Shown one piece after another: positions 8,475 to 16,867 of a DNA stretch of 64,000 nt. Within the stretch, counting starts at the first letter, position 1; every line of letters begins with the position of its first letter. The notes beneath the pieces were generated by a model. It did no database searches, was not told where the DNA came from, and was given only the letters and a program-made list of their open reading frames with translations. Source of the stretch: Enterococcus sp. DIV0660C. GTDB lineage: Bacteria; Bacillota; Bacilli; Lactobacillales; Enterococcaceae. Position numbers and translations under genes: made by a program. The DNA lies in NCBI RefSeq assembly GCF_017316125.1, contig NZ_JAFLWA010000004.1, forward strand, positions 33,878-97,877, given 5' to 3'.

Positions 8475-8717
8475 TCATTTTTTCACAAAGTCATCAAATA
8501 ATTTATTTGGTGACTTCTCTCTTTTGTTAGCTAAAATAGCACATCCTATGCCACTCATGACAACGATTCCTCCAATTAAAGTCATCCATCTTCCAAAATA
8601 TAAGACAAAACAACAATATAGCTACAAAATCAATATATTTATGTTATTTACTCCAGCATGGCGAATAATCATTTCGTCCACAAACAACACTAGAAATAGT
8701 GGAATAAGTTTATTCAT
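8475..8717 (-). pseudogene. Small two-span membrane protein interrupted by an amber stop
   Basis: A single frame of 81 codons starts at ATG 8717 after a GAAGGG ribosome site and ends at TGA 8475. It is interrupted only by TAG at 8622-8624 (codon 32). The first part is MNKLIPLFLVLFVDEMIIRH; the second is hydrophobic, with LIGGIVVMSGIGCAILANK then a charged tail ending DDFVKK. The layout resembles small immunity-like or accessory membrane proteins, but I cannot name it. The C-terminal part could be re-initiated at an internal ATG. The plus-strand open frame over the same bases has no ribosome site and I regard it as a shadow. Confidence 0.5.
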
Positions 8718-8901
8718 TACAAATCCCTTCTTTTTTAGTTAACGAGCCTTGCTCACTTATTTCACACATTTCCACTTTTCGGTATAAATAATTATCTATC
8801 ATTTTCTACATTGAGTTGTTCCTCTACGCCCTAAACAAAATAGCCCAAATCTTTTTATTCAAGTCTTGATAAATTTATTTTAAAGAAATACCTAGTTAGA
8901 A

Positions 8902-8936
8902 AACGTCCACACTTTTTTAGATAAAGGGTGGACGTT
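8902..8936. repeat. Inverted repeat in gap 8718..8954
   Basis: Nine-base arms AACGTCCAC and GTGGACGTT flank a 17-base loop that contains a T run. It may be an old terminator or an operator for the following remnant. Nothing else in the gap can be supported. Confidence 0.4.
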
Positions 8937-8954
8937 CGTTGATTTTACAGTTTT

Positions 8955-9215
8955 TTGCAATTTCATAGATTACGTCAACTGTTACTGACTGTCGTGCAGT
9001 TTGCTGAACCTGACAATATGAAACCGTCCACAATTGCTTCATGGGTTACTGGAGAAAAAAGTGTCAAAAGCTTGCCTGCTGTATTCATCTATTCTTTATC
9101 ATTATCAACAGGAAAAGATATGTCTGAAATATATAATGATTTACTAGCTATTCAGACCAAAAAATGGTGTTCGATGCAAAGAAAACACCACAAAAAAGAG
9201 AGAGTAGACTCGTAA
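8955..9215 (+). pseudogene. Remnant of a small DNA-binding-like protein
   Basis: The frame encodes up to 86 residues with a helix-turn-helix-like core (MKPSTIASWVTGEKSVKSLP, then IYSLSLSTGKDMSEIYNDL). This fits XRE-like repressors that use an S-T-I-A-S-W recognition turn. The apparent TTG start lacks a ribosome site, and no upstream part is present, so it is probably truncated at the 5' end. A hairpin with AAAGAGAG and CTCTCTTT arms follows at 9194-9228. Family call is tentative. Confidence 0.35.
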
Positions 9216-9356
9216 CCTCTCTTTTTATTGTTCGCTATGTAGTCTATTAATCAACCAAACGTGACTATTGTTATTCGAGGTTAGCTTGAAAATTGGCCAT
9301 TCCCCATGTCGAAATAGTTCGTATTTTTTAACTGCTAGTAGTTACTTTACAATCAA

Positions 9357-9551
9357 TTATTCTTTATTTTTAGTATGACTTTTTTTAAATAAATAACTTA
9401 CAATTGTTTCATATCCCCAAGCAATAATCACTAGTAATATAATACGTATATAGATAGGAAGCTGATTAATAATAAATGTATTCACCAATTCAAAAATCAC
9501 CATTAGTACTAAGAAATAAAGAACTTGTCCTATCTTAGATAAATTTTTCAA
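9357..9551 (-). CDS. Two-span membrane protein, 64 aa; immunity-like partner
   Basis: Two hydrophobic segments (about residues 10-30 and 36-55) with a basic tail, FKKSHTKNKE. The start is TTG at 9551, chosen because GGAGG lies 9 bases upstream inside the longer reading. It begins 30 bases after the frameshifted secreted protein 9582..10128 on the same strand. Size, topology and position match bacteriocin immunity proteins. That role is inferred, not shown by any family motif I recognise. Confidence 0.55.
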   Translation of the reverse strand: MKNLSKIGQVLYFLVLMVIFELVNTFIINQLPIYIRIILLVIIAWGYETIVSYLFKKSHTKNKE

Positions 9552-9581
9552 GTAATATTCCTCCAATCAAAATCAGCAATT

Positions 9582-10128
9582 TTATTGACTGCGTACACCT
9601 ATAATTACCAAACGATCTATATTTGATCCCCATTTCCAACCAGGCTGTTTATTTATGCGAACAATGATCCCTTTACTCGTATTGATATTCGCTGCAATTG
9701 AACCTGTCACAGCTTGTGCTAGCCAGCCTAGTCCTACATAGTGGACTACAAACCCAAGTGTTTTTGCTGTAGTAGCTATATAAAAAATTAATATAGACAT
9801 CCTTAGTTTCATTATTAACATTCAATACTGTATTTCTGCCTGCTCTTAACATTTCTTGACTTCTAGCTGAGGCTATTTCCTGAGCAGTAAAAACTGTAGA
9901 TGGGTCAACGCCGTGTTGCTTTAACATAGTAATAAGATCATCAATTGTCAAACTAGCTAATTGATTAAACCCTTCAGTAAGTTCTTGCTCAGTGATATTT
10001 TCATTTATTGGTTGGCTTAAAGTAACTTCTGTGTTTTCATTAGCAAACACAGGTGTGCCAGCTGTAAATAATAAAGAACTGGAGATTAATAAAATTGAAG
10101 ATGTTAAGAAAATTTTTCTTTTAATCAT
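9582..10128 (-). pseudogene. Bacteriocin-like secreted protein with a one-base frameshift
   Basis: The start ATG at 10128 follows GAGGTGA. A clear signal peptide (IKRKIFLTSSILLISSSLLF, then TAGTPVFA) is followed by an acidic, helical pro-like region and then NTVLNVNNETKDVYINF. At a run of six A (+ strand 9782-9787) the frame breaks. Removing one base joins it to a second frame with ATTAKTLGFVVHYVGLGWLAQ, TGSIAANINTSKGIIV and WKWGSNIDRLVIIGVRSQ, ending at 9582. The repaired protein is about 181 residues, with a hydrophobic, glycine-rich helix near its C-terminus. This resembles large secreted bacteriocins or toxins of enterococci. A small membrane gene follows. The break may be decay, programmed slippage or a sequencing error. 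Confidence 0.6.
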
Positions 10129-10276
10129 AAAATTCACCTCTACTTTAATATTAGTCTTTTGAAGACCTTTTAATTATATCGTCAATAACCAACCAAAAAA
10201 AATTTGCAAAAAAAGGGAGCCTAACCTCAAAAACGTTAACTAACGTTGACTCTTTGTCAATAAAGACTAATCATGG

Positions 10277-10570
10277 CTGAAGCAATCAGAAATCCACTCA
10301 TGGACAAATTCATTAAAGATTTGATCATTCAAATTTTGGCCATGATTACTGAACAAGAACGTACCTAATCTAAACGATGCTACTAGGCATAAAGGATTTA
10401 AATTGCTAAAGCGAATAGCGTTTACAAAGGACGTCCGAAGCTTTATATTATAGACGCAAAAGATCCCCAACGTCGCCTTGTTTATAAAAGCATTGTTGAG
10501 GATCTTAAAAATGGAGTTGGCATTTCAAAGATTGTAAATGATTATAACAATACCAGACAAGTGGTCTACT
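10277..10570 (+). pseudogene. Serine resolvase remnant with in-frame stops
   Basis: One continuous frame encodes [19 protein letters not shown] and EQERT, then SKR, then IAKANSVYKGRPKLY and a C-terminal helix-turn-helix (GISKIVNDYNNTRQVVY). This is the second half of a Tn552/plasmid-type resolvase. The frame has no indels but carries stops at 10366, 10384, 10390 and 10399. Three of the four replace glutamine codons of the usual RRQAQGIQIAK block, as single C-to-T changes would. The N-terminal catalytic domain is absent. It ends by running into the abiEii remnant on the opposite strand. Confidence 0.8.
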
Positions 10571-10892
10571 TCAGGACAAATCGAATCTCCTATTGTCACA
10601 TCCATTTTAAACGGCACACGTGCTTTCTCTAAATTAGCCATCAATTTAATTTTTCTTCAGTTAATTTCCTATTTCTAAATGTCAGATTGCTATCAATTAT
10701 TGTTCTTCTATCGATTCCATATTTTGATCCTAATAAAAAGCCGCCTTTTAAAATGAAGTCATTTTTATACTTTGATTCAGAAATTTGTTCAATTAAACCA
10801 TCCATCATAAAATGCCTTTGCACTAACTGTACATTTAATCCTGTACTCTTTGCTAAATTTCTGGTTTTTGCTCCAAAATGTGTCGGTGTCAT
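10565..10892 (-). pseudogene. AbiEii-type nucleotidyltransferase toxin, deleted
   Basis: The start ATG at 10892 has GGAGG directly upstream. The first 80 residues carry VQLVQRHFMMDGLIEQIS, then SKYKNDFILKGGFLLGS and GIDRRTIID. This is the N-terminal half of AbiEii, the toxin of type IV abortive-infection systems, in which the KGG.LL block is part of the nucleotidyltransferase fold. After LTEEKLN the frame stops and resumes at a later point of the same family (VPFKMDVTIGDSICP, like the usual TGD.ITP). About 50 residues have therefore been deleted, and everything after about 10565 is missing at the resolvase junction. The toxin cannot be functional. The antisense + strand frame here is a shadow. 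Confidence 0.75.
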
Positions 10893-10903
10893 TTTTTCCT
10901 CCA

Positions 10904-11056
10904 TCAACATAAGCTTTGCATATGGTATTTCATTTCGGGTTCACTTTCATCTCTCGGATTCCAAATATCACAAAGTGTACGTTCTTTGTTTTCATTCAGT
11001 TCTAAAGCGACTTTTCAATAGCTTTTCAGAAAATAAATGGTCGGATTTTTTTCCAT
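10904..11056 (-). pseudogene. Small unknown gene upstream of abiEii, one in-frame stop
   Basis: The ATG at 11056 follows a perfect GGAGGAG site. The 51-codon frame is interrupted by TGA at codon 14. The rest reads KVALELNENKERTLCDIWN followed by PRDESEPEMKYHMQSLC, and stops just inside the abiEii ribosome site, so the two were translationally coupled. I do not recognise it and it does not look like AbiEi. Confidence 0.4.
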
Positions 11057-11327
11057 TGTCTTACTCTCCTCCAAAAAAGATACGTCCAAATACTAGCACC
11101 TTCTACTAACTTTACAGAGCAAAAAAAATTTTTTACAAGGACTATAAATTGGCAGTCAGTGTCTTAAATGAGAATTTTCTAATGTCCCAATGAAATGATT
11201 TTTTTCGCGTACTTACGCAAATGTTACCAAATAGTATCTATTGCACTAAAAAGTAGGTACTTTCTACTTTCGTAAATAAGGTCTATATTTTCTATTCGTC
11301 AGGTAACAAACTTTTAGGAGGACAAAA
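11057..11327. other. Gap before the MFS gene
   Basis: No gene is supported. The bases just before 11328 contain the MFS ribosome site (AGGAGG) and AT-rich promoter-like sequence. This is the right edge of the accessory island. Confidence 0.4.
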
Positions 11328-12536
11328 ATGAAAAATAAAATCTCACCCACGCTTACGTTGATGGCATTGGTTATCAATGCCTTTGCAATTGGTTCAACTG
11401 AATTTATCAGTGTTGGTCTCATGCCTTTAATTGTTGAGAGCTTTCACGTTAGTTTGGCACAAGCAGGACTGACAGTTTCCCTTTACGCAATTGGCGTTAC
11501 TGTTGGTGCACCAGTCTTAACTATTTTAACTGGAAAATGGAATCGAAAATTTTTAATGATGATGATTATGTCTTTATTCATTATTGGAAATCTATTTGCT
11601 GCGTTTGCTGCAAGTTTTACCATGTTACTAATTGGTCGTGTTATTTCTGCCCTTGCACATGGTATCTTTATGTCAGTTTCAAGTGTCATTGCAGCAGATG
11701 TTGTTGCACCACATAAACGTGCCAGCGCAATCGCTATTATGTTTACTGGCTTAACTGTCGCTACTGTAACAGGCGTTCCATTAGGTACATTTATAGGGCA
11801 ACAGACGAGTTGGCACATGACATTCATTTTTATTGCAGTTGTCGGTGCTATAGGGTTACTTGCCAATTTATTCTTGATCCCAAGTGGTTTACCCGTCCCA
11901 GGATCGATAGATTTAAAAGGTATTCTACGAATTTTTAAAAATAAATTTTTAGTTGGTTCCTTTTTGGTTACTGCTCTCGGCTATGGCGGAACTTTCGCTG
12001 CGTATACTTATCTCACACCAATTTTACAAGATAAAATTGGTTACTCTGCACATGCTGTCGTTATCTTATTAGTTATTTATGGGCTAATGGTAGCCATTGG
12101 AAATACGATTGGTGGGCATTATTCTAATCAACAACCTTTGAAAGCTCTAGGTATTATGTTTGGTTTGCTAGTACTTTCTCTTCTATTTCTATTTTTTACG
12201 ATTTTAAGCGGAAATAAATTATTAGCAACAGTCGCCACTCTCGTCTTGGGACTCTTCTCATTCATGAATGTACCCGGATTACAATTTTATGTTGTCCAAC
12301 TGGCGGAAAACTATACACCAAAAGATATTACCTTGGCCTCAGCATTTAATATTTCTGCATTCAATATTGGAATTGCATTCGGCTCATTTATTGGGGGACA
12401 GGTAACTAAAACCGTTGGTGTTAGCTACACACCAATTTTTGGAGCAATCATCGTCTTACTGGCTGTTTTTTTAGTTTTCAGATTGATTACCGAAAATAAA
12501 AAAGCGAAACAACTTTCTTTACACATAGAGGAATGA
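11328..12536 (+). CDS. MFS exporter, DHA1 family (AraJ/YdhP-like), 402 aa
   Basis: Twelve predicted membrane segments. The N-terminus has NAFAIGSTEFISVGLMPLI, the D.A-type loop is altered to TGKWNRKFLM, and the motif C-like glycine pattern GLTVATVTGVPLGTFIGQQ is present. These are typical of DHA1 drug-proton or sugar/arabinose effluxers such as AraJ and YdhP. The substrate cannot be read from sequence. It is a single-gene unit with AGGAGG before ATG and a strong terminator behind it. Sequence and GC look like core genome, so this is where the island ends. Confidence 0.85.
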   Translation: MKNKISPTLTLMALVINAFAIGSTEFISVGLMPLIVESFHVSLAQAGLTVSLYAIGVTVGAPVLTILTGKWNRKFLMMMIMSLFIIGNLFAAFAASFTMLLIGRVISALAHGIFMSVSSVIAADVVAPHKRASAIAIMFTGLTVATVTGVPLGTFIGQQTSWHMTFIFIAVVGAIGLLANLFLIPSGLPVPGSIDLKGILRIFKNKFLVGSFLVTALGYGGTFAAYTYLTPILQDKIGYSAHAVVILLVIYGLMVAIGNTIGGHYSNQQPLKALGIMFGLLVLSLLFLFFTILSGNKLLATVATLVLGLFSFMNVPGLQFYVVQLAENYTPKDITLASAFNISAFNIGIAFGSFIGGQVTKTVGVSYTPIFGAIIVLLAVFLVFRLITENKKAKQLSLHIEE

Positions 12537-12566
12537 ATCCTAAGCATTTGATTGCTGTCACAAGAT

Positions 12567-12603
12567 AAAAAAGAGGACGAGCGCTAAGCTCGTCCTCTTT
12601 TTG
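12567..12603 (+). terminator. MFS gene terminator
   Basis: AAAAAAGAGGACGAGC and GCTCGTCCTCTTTTT form an almost perfect hairpin 30 bases after the stop. Confidence 0.85.
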
Positions 12604-12646
12604 CTGTTTTATTTATTTTTTTACCTTTCTTCTTTTATTTAAGGGA

Positions 12647-13465
12647 TTAATCGATACTTTTATCGATGATTGCTCGCAATACCTTTTCCCTTAACTCGAT
12701 TGAATCAATGTTATTTTTTCTTTCATAACCTTGAACTAGAATATCACAAAGATAAAGCTGAGAAATTTTTCCAGCTAAAGAAGCTCCATTCAAAAATTCT
12801 TCAATAGCCGTTTGCAGAACAAAATCTGCTGTCCGCCCAATTGGAGATTGAAGATAATTCGTAATTGCCAAAATTTTGGCACCATTTTTTTTCGCAAGTT
12901 TCATTGAGTCATACGTATCTTTTGTTTTTCCTGACAATGAAAAAACAATGACTGTGTCTCCTTCATCCAATAGTGAAGCAACCTGCGCTTGAATATGCGG
13001 ATCTATTACTGCATGCGCTTTTACACCAACACGTAGAAACATAGTAGCTAAATCTAAACTAGTTGTTCCGCTAGATCCCACCCCAAAAATATAAATATTC
13101 TTTGATTGGCTAATCAATTGAATAGCTTCTTGTAACGTTTGCTCATTAAGTAAGGATTCGGTCGCATTCAATGCTTCTTTTACGCCACTAGCGATTTCAG
13201 TAAAATAGGTTATTTCTTTTGGTTGCTCTTTTTTTTGGCTAAAATCCTCTTTCGCAATTTCGATTTTCAAATCAGAAAAGCCAGAAAAACCTAATTTTTG
13301 ACAAAAACGAATGATTGTTGCATCACCAACTTGCGTTTTCGCTTTGATATCACTCATTGTATTGTAAATAACTGATTTTCCAGCATCCAAAATATAATCA
13401 GCTACTTTTTTCTCAGATTTTGTTAAAAATGGATAATGCTCATGGATTAGGTATATATAATTCAT
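12647..13465 (-). CDS. RpiR/MurR-family regulator, 272 aa
   Basis: N-terminal HTH_6 domain (about 1-77; [35 protein letters not shown]) and a C-terminal SIS sugar-phosphate domain (about 110-240; [33 protein letters not shown]). Such proteins sense phosphosugars and control amino-sugar genes. It is divergent from nanE and its PTS gene, whose control region carries palindromes, so it most likely responds to ManNAc-6-P or a related compound. The start ATG has AAAGGAG. It is separate from the second RpiR gene at 24484..25332. Confidence 0.9.
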   Translation of the reverse strand: MNYIYLIHEHYPFLTKSEKKVADYILDAGKSVIYNTMSDIKAKTQVGDATIIRFCQKLGFSGFSDLKIEIAKEDFSQKKEQPKEITYFTEIASGVKEALNATESLLNEQTLQEAIQLISQSKNIYIFGVGSSGTTSLDLATMFLRVGVKAHAVIDPHIQAQVASLLDEGDTVIVFSLSGKTKDTYDSMKLAKKNGAKILAITNYLQSPIGRTADFVLQTAIEEFLNGASLAGKISQLYLCDILVQGYERKNNIDSIELREKVLRAIIDKSID

Positions 13466-13529
13466 CGGTTCTCCTTTGCTCCAACTTATTCAGTTTATTA
13501 TACTCCAAAACAAGTAAATAAAAAAATCT

Positions 13530-13598
13530 CCAAAATTCTCCATTTTGGCCTTTACACGCATGTAAGCGGATGCTATACTTCAATCGGAGTTAAACTCC
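13530..13598 (+). promoter_or_regulatory. nanE promoter with two palindromic operators
   Basis: TTTACA (13551-13556) and TATACT (13574-13579) have a 17-base spacer. A near-perfect palindrome GGAGTTAAACTCC lies at 13586-13598, at the expected transcription start. A second, CCAAAA...TTTTGG, lies at 13530-13548 just upstream of the -35. The paired sites suggest binding of the adjacent RpiR-type regulator. Confidence 0.7.
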
Positions 13599-13630
13599 AA
13601 AATAAAAATAAAAACGGAGAATTAAGGAGA

Positions 13631-14320
13631 ATGAAAAAACAACTATTTTTAGAGACTATTTCTCATGGATTGATTGTTTCTTGTCAGGCTTTACCTGGCG
13701 AAGTATTTTACAGTGAAACAGGAGGCTTAATGCCTTTATTTGCTTTAGCTGCCCAAAAAGCAGGAGCTGTCGGGATTCGCGCAAATTCTGTTCGTGATAT
13801 TTTAGAAATCAAAGAACAAGTTGATTTACCGATGATCGGTATCATCAAGCGTGATTATTTACCTGAGGAACCATTTATTACTGCCACAATGCGCGAAATT
13901 GATGAACTAGTTTCAACTGGTGTGGAAGTAATTGCCCTCGATTGTACGTTGCGTAAACGTCACGATGGTTTAACGATCAATGAATTTATTTCTCAAGTCA
14001 AGGACAAATACCCCAATCAACTATTGATGGCGGACATTGCCACATTTGCAGAAGGTATCAACGCTGCTGAAGCTGGTGTTGATTTTGTCGGAACAACGTT
14101 GAGTGGTTATACAGCAGATAGCAAACACCAAGATGGCCCCGATATTGAGCTTATCAAAAAACTAGTTGAAGCAGATTTATATGTTATTGCAGAAGGAAAG
14201 ATCCACACACCCGAACAAGCAAAAAAAATCAAAGATTTAGGTGTTGCTGGAATTGTTGTTGGTGGTGCAATTACGCGACCGCAAGAAATTGCTCAGCGTT
14301 TCGTTGATGAATTAAACTAG
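13631..14320 (+). CDS. nanE: N-acetylmannosamine-6-phosphate 2-epimerase, 229 aa
   Basis: TIM-barrel enzyme that converts ManNAc-6-P to GlcNAc-6-P in the cytoplasm. Family blocks are present: [44 protein letters not shown] (catalytic Lys/Glu region), [10 protein letters not shown] and [13 protein letters not shown]. The length is typical. It is first in a two-gene operon with a PTS permease 11 bases downstream, and divergent from an RpiR regulator. No nanA or nanK lies nearby, so the substrate is probably ManNAc or a ManNAc-yielding sugar phosphorylated on entry, not sialic acid. Confidence 0.95.
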   Translation: MKKQLFLETISHGLIVSCQALPGEVFYSETGGLMPLFALAAQKAGAVGIRANSVRDILEIKEQVDLPMIGIIKRDYLPEEPFITATMREIDELVSTGVEVIALDCTLRKRHDGLTINEFISQVKDKYPNQLLMADIATFAEGINAAEAGVDFVGTTLSGYTADSKHQDGPDIELIKKLVEADLYVIAEGKIHTPEQAKKIKDLGVAGIVVGGAITRPQEIAQRFVDELN

Positions 14321-14331
14321 GAGGAATCACT

Positions 14332-15846
14332 ATGTTCAAAAAATTTTCAAAGCTTGGTCGTGCGTTTATGCTTCCGATTGCTATCTTACCTGTTGCTGGC
14401 CTTCTTCTTGGACTGGGGGGTGCGTTAACAAATGAAAGCGCCATAAACGCCTATCCCCTTTTATCTCAACCTTGGTTACACACGATTTTAAGTATCATGA
14501 GTGTTGCTGGTAATGCTGTCTTTGCAAATCTAGCGTTAATTTTTGCAATCGGTATTGCAGTTGGCTTAGCAGATGGTGATAAAGGAACGGCCGGGTTAGC
14601 TGGTGGTGTTGCCTATCTCGTGTATACAGCAACAATTAGTGGATTTCTAGAACTTTTTTCTCCTGAAGGTGCCACACTTGATACTGGAGTCGTTGGCTCG
14701 ATTGTCATCGGTGGCACGGTCGCCTTTTTGCATAATCGTTATCGAAAAATCGAATTACCACAGTTTCTTGGTTTCTTTGGTGGCTCTCGTTTTATTCCAA
14801 TCGTTTCGAGTTTAGCTGCAATTCTCATCGGCTCATTTTTTTATTTAATCTGGCCTCCAATACAAAATGGCTTGGTTATTGCTGGTGAACAAATTGCACA
14901 AATGGGTAGTCTAGGTACATTTTTATATGGTTTTTTACTTCGTTTAACTGGTGCAGTTGGCTTACACCACACAATCTATCCATTGTTCTGGTATACTTCA
15001 TTGGGTGGAACAGAAACCGTTGCTGGTTCAACGATCTCAGGTGCACAAAATATTTTCTTTGCTCAGTTAGCAGACTCAAGTCACACGGGTCTTTTCACTT
15101 ATGGAACTCGCTTCTTTGCAGGAAGATTTGCTACGATGATGTTTGGGTTACCTGCTGCATGCTATGCAATGTACCGTGCCATTCCTAAGCAAAACCGTAA
15201 AAAAAATGGCGGATTGTATTTTAGTGGTGCATTGACTTCTTTCTTAACTGGAATTACTGAACCTGTTGAGTATATGTTTTTATTTGTAGCACCGTGGTTA
15301 TATGTCATTCACGCATTTTTGGATGGTCTCTCTTTTTATTTTGCTGATATCTTGAATATTCGGATTGGTAATTCCTTCTCTGGAGGACTTATTGACTTCT
15401 TGTTGTTTGGTGTTTTACAAGGAAACGACAAAACAAATTGGTTGAAATTACTACCTTTTGGTCTTGCTTGGGCAGTTATTTATTATATTGTCTTTTCCTT
15501 TTGTATCAAAAAATTCAAGGTCGCGATTCCAGGAATGGAGTTAGCTACAGATGAAACACCGAAGGAATTTGAGAAGCAAAGCGAAAAGAAACCAACTACT
15601 TTACATGAAGAATCACTAACTATCATTACTGCACTTGGAAACCAAGAAAATATTGAATCAGTCGAGGCTTGCGCTACTCGTCTACGTATTTCTGTCACCA
15701 ACGGTCAGCTTGTCAATAAACAAGTTATCCAGGAACTAGGTGCTACAGCTGTTTTTGAAGTCAAAGGTGGTATTCAAGCCGTTTTTGGTGGTAAAGCAGA
15801 TCTTTTGAGTCAAGAGATCAATCAAATTTTAAATAAAGATAATTAA
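14332..15846 (+). CDS. PTS EIICB component, glucose/GlcNAc superfamily, 504 aa
   Basis: The EIIC domain fills about residues 1-395, with FMLPIAILPVAGLLLGLG at the start, then GLADGDKGTAGLAG and the substrate-site block GITEPVEYMFLF. A short linker leads to an EIIB domain (about 425-504) with the phosphorylated cysteine in EACATRLRISV. No EIIA is fused, so a separate glucose-type EIIA must serve it. Coupling to nanE argues for N-acetylmannosamine uptake as ManNAc-6-P. That specificity is inferred. Confidence 0.88.
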   Translation: MFKKFSKLGRAFMLPIAILPVAGLLLGLGGALTNESAINAYPLLSQPWLHTILSIMSVAGNAVFANLALIFAIGIAVGLADGDKGTAGLAGGVAYLVYTATISGFLELFSPEGATLDTGVVGSIVIGGTVAFLHNRYRKIELPQFLGFFGGSRFIPIVSSLAAILIGSFFYLIWPPIQNGLVIAGEQIAQMGSLGTFLYGFLLRLTGAVGLHHTIYPLFWYTSLGGTETVAGSTISGAQNIFFAQLADSSHTGLFTYGTRFFAGRFATMMFGLPAACYAMYRAIPKQNRKKNGGLYFSGALTSFLTGITEPVEYMFLFVAPWLYVIHAFLDGLSFYFADILNIRIGNSFSGGLIDFLLFGVLQGNDKTNWLKLLPFGLAWAVIYYIVFSFCIKKFKVAIPGMELATDETPKEFEKQSEKKPTTLHEESLTIITALGNQENIESVEACATRLRISVTNGQLVNKQVIQELGATAVFEVKGGIQAVFGGKADLLSQEINQILNKDN

Positions 15847-15870
15847 CAGTTTACAACTTGTTGCTTGCAT

Positions 15871-15917
15871 AAAAAAAGAAGCTCAACTGCCGATTGTGAG
15901 GCAGCTGAGCTTCTTTC
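15871..15917. terminator. Bidirectional terminator between the PTS and HAD genes
   Basis: AAAGAAGCTCAACTGCC and GGCAGCTGAGCTTCTTT form a long hairpin between two convergent genes. Confidence 0.8.
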
Positions 15918-15931
15918 AATTTACTAAATGC

Positions 15932-16651
15932 TTATAAAAACAACTCTTTTTTCGCCAAAAAATTTCTCGCTTGCAGCAAATCATGAAATTGATAGTCTGC
16001 TGGTGCAGGACGTTCACGTAAACGTGAAAGGTCTTTTTTCAGCGGGTAGCGCCCTTTTCTAACTGGCAAATCTGTAATATCATCTTCAACTAAAACAGAA
16101 CGAATTCCTGCACGACGTGCTGCTTCGATCCCCACTCTTGAATCTTCAAAGACAAGAGCATGGGTTGGATCGATACCAGCTTTTTGACTTGCTTTTAAAA
16201 AAATCTCTGGATTTGGTTTCCCTGCTTCAACCTCGTCTCCTGCCAATATCACATCAAAATAGTCAGTGATTCCTTCCATCTCTAAGTAAACCAAGACTTT
16301 TTCTCGCTTTGATGACGAAGCAACAGCAATTTTAACTCCTTGTTCTTTGGCAAAATCTAGCAACGGCACCAAGCCATATTTTTTATGAACAGTTTTTTCT
16401 TTCGCCAGTAGTTCATTTTTAAACACATTCATTGAATCACGCCATTCATTGTAAGGAACGTCCTCACCGTAGAGTTCTTTCATCCCCAAACGAATATCAG
16501 AATCTGTTTTTCCTGTCAAATAATAATAAACATTATGATTCAATTCATAATCATGTTTTTCTGCAGAATTGAAGTAGCCTCGATAACTAAGACGACCTGT
16601 ATCAAACATAAGTCCATCCATATCAAAAATAAATAATTCGATTTTATTCAT
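15932..16651 (-). CDS. HAD-superfamily phosphatase, beta-phosphoglucomutase-like, 239 aa
   Basis: Subclass IA haloacid dehalogenase fold. Motif I is FIFDMDGLMFDTG (nucleophile Asp in DMDG), the cap follows, motif II is VASSSKRE, the motif III Lys is in GKPNPEIF, and motif IV is VFEDSRVGIEAA. These enzymes dephosphorylate or isomerise sugar phosphates. The start is ATG at 16651, because the longer frame would place the TTGGAGG ribosome site inside the gene. It is monocistronic, convergent with the nanE operon and downstream of a terminator for the kdgA operon. Substrate unknown. Confidence 0.88.
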   Translation of the reverse strand: MNKIELFIFDMDGLMFDTGRLSYRGYFNSAEKHDYELNHNVYYYLTGKTDSDIRLGMKELYGEDVPYNEWRDSMNVFKNELLAKEKTVHKKYGLVPLLDFAKEQGVKIAVASSSKREKVLVYLEMEGITDYFDVILAGDEVEAGKPNPEIFLKASQKAGIDPTHALVFEDSRVGIEAARRAGIRSVLVEDDITDLPVRKGRYPLKKDLSRLRERPAPADYQFHDLLQARNFLAKKELFL

Positions 16652-16795
16652 AATAGCCTCCAATAACTTGAGTTGATTCATTCTACCCCAAAAGGAAAAG
16701 AAAGGACAGCAGTAAGCGATGAAGGAAACAGCTAATGAAAAAGTAAAATAGGTTGTAAATTTCCCTTGCCTAATTCATCAAGTAGTCATTCTCGT

Positions 16796-16838
16796 CAAAA
16801 AGGTGGGCAAAACGCCTAGTCGTTTTGTCCCACCCATT
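16796..16838 (-). terminator. Terminator of the PTS/uxuA/kdgA operon
   Basis: The arms GGTGGGCAAAACG and CGTTTTGTCCCACC lie 30 bases past the kdgA stop on the minus strand and are followed by five T on that strand. Confidence 0.75.
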
Positions 16839-16867
16839 TTCTTACCTCTTGGATCCATTCCACAACC

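Noticed and set aside
8422..8742. Plus-strand 106-codon open frame
   Set aside because: Antisense to the small membrane pseudogene and has no ribosome site; the minus-strand frame has both a start and a terminator.
10687..11109. Plus-strand 140-codon open frame
   Set aside because: It lies antisense to the abiEii remnant and its upstream gene, lacks a ribosome site, and the minus strand shows family motifs.
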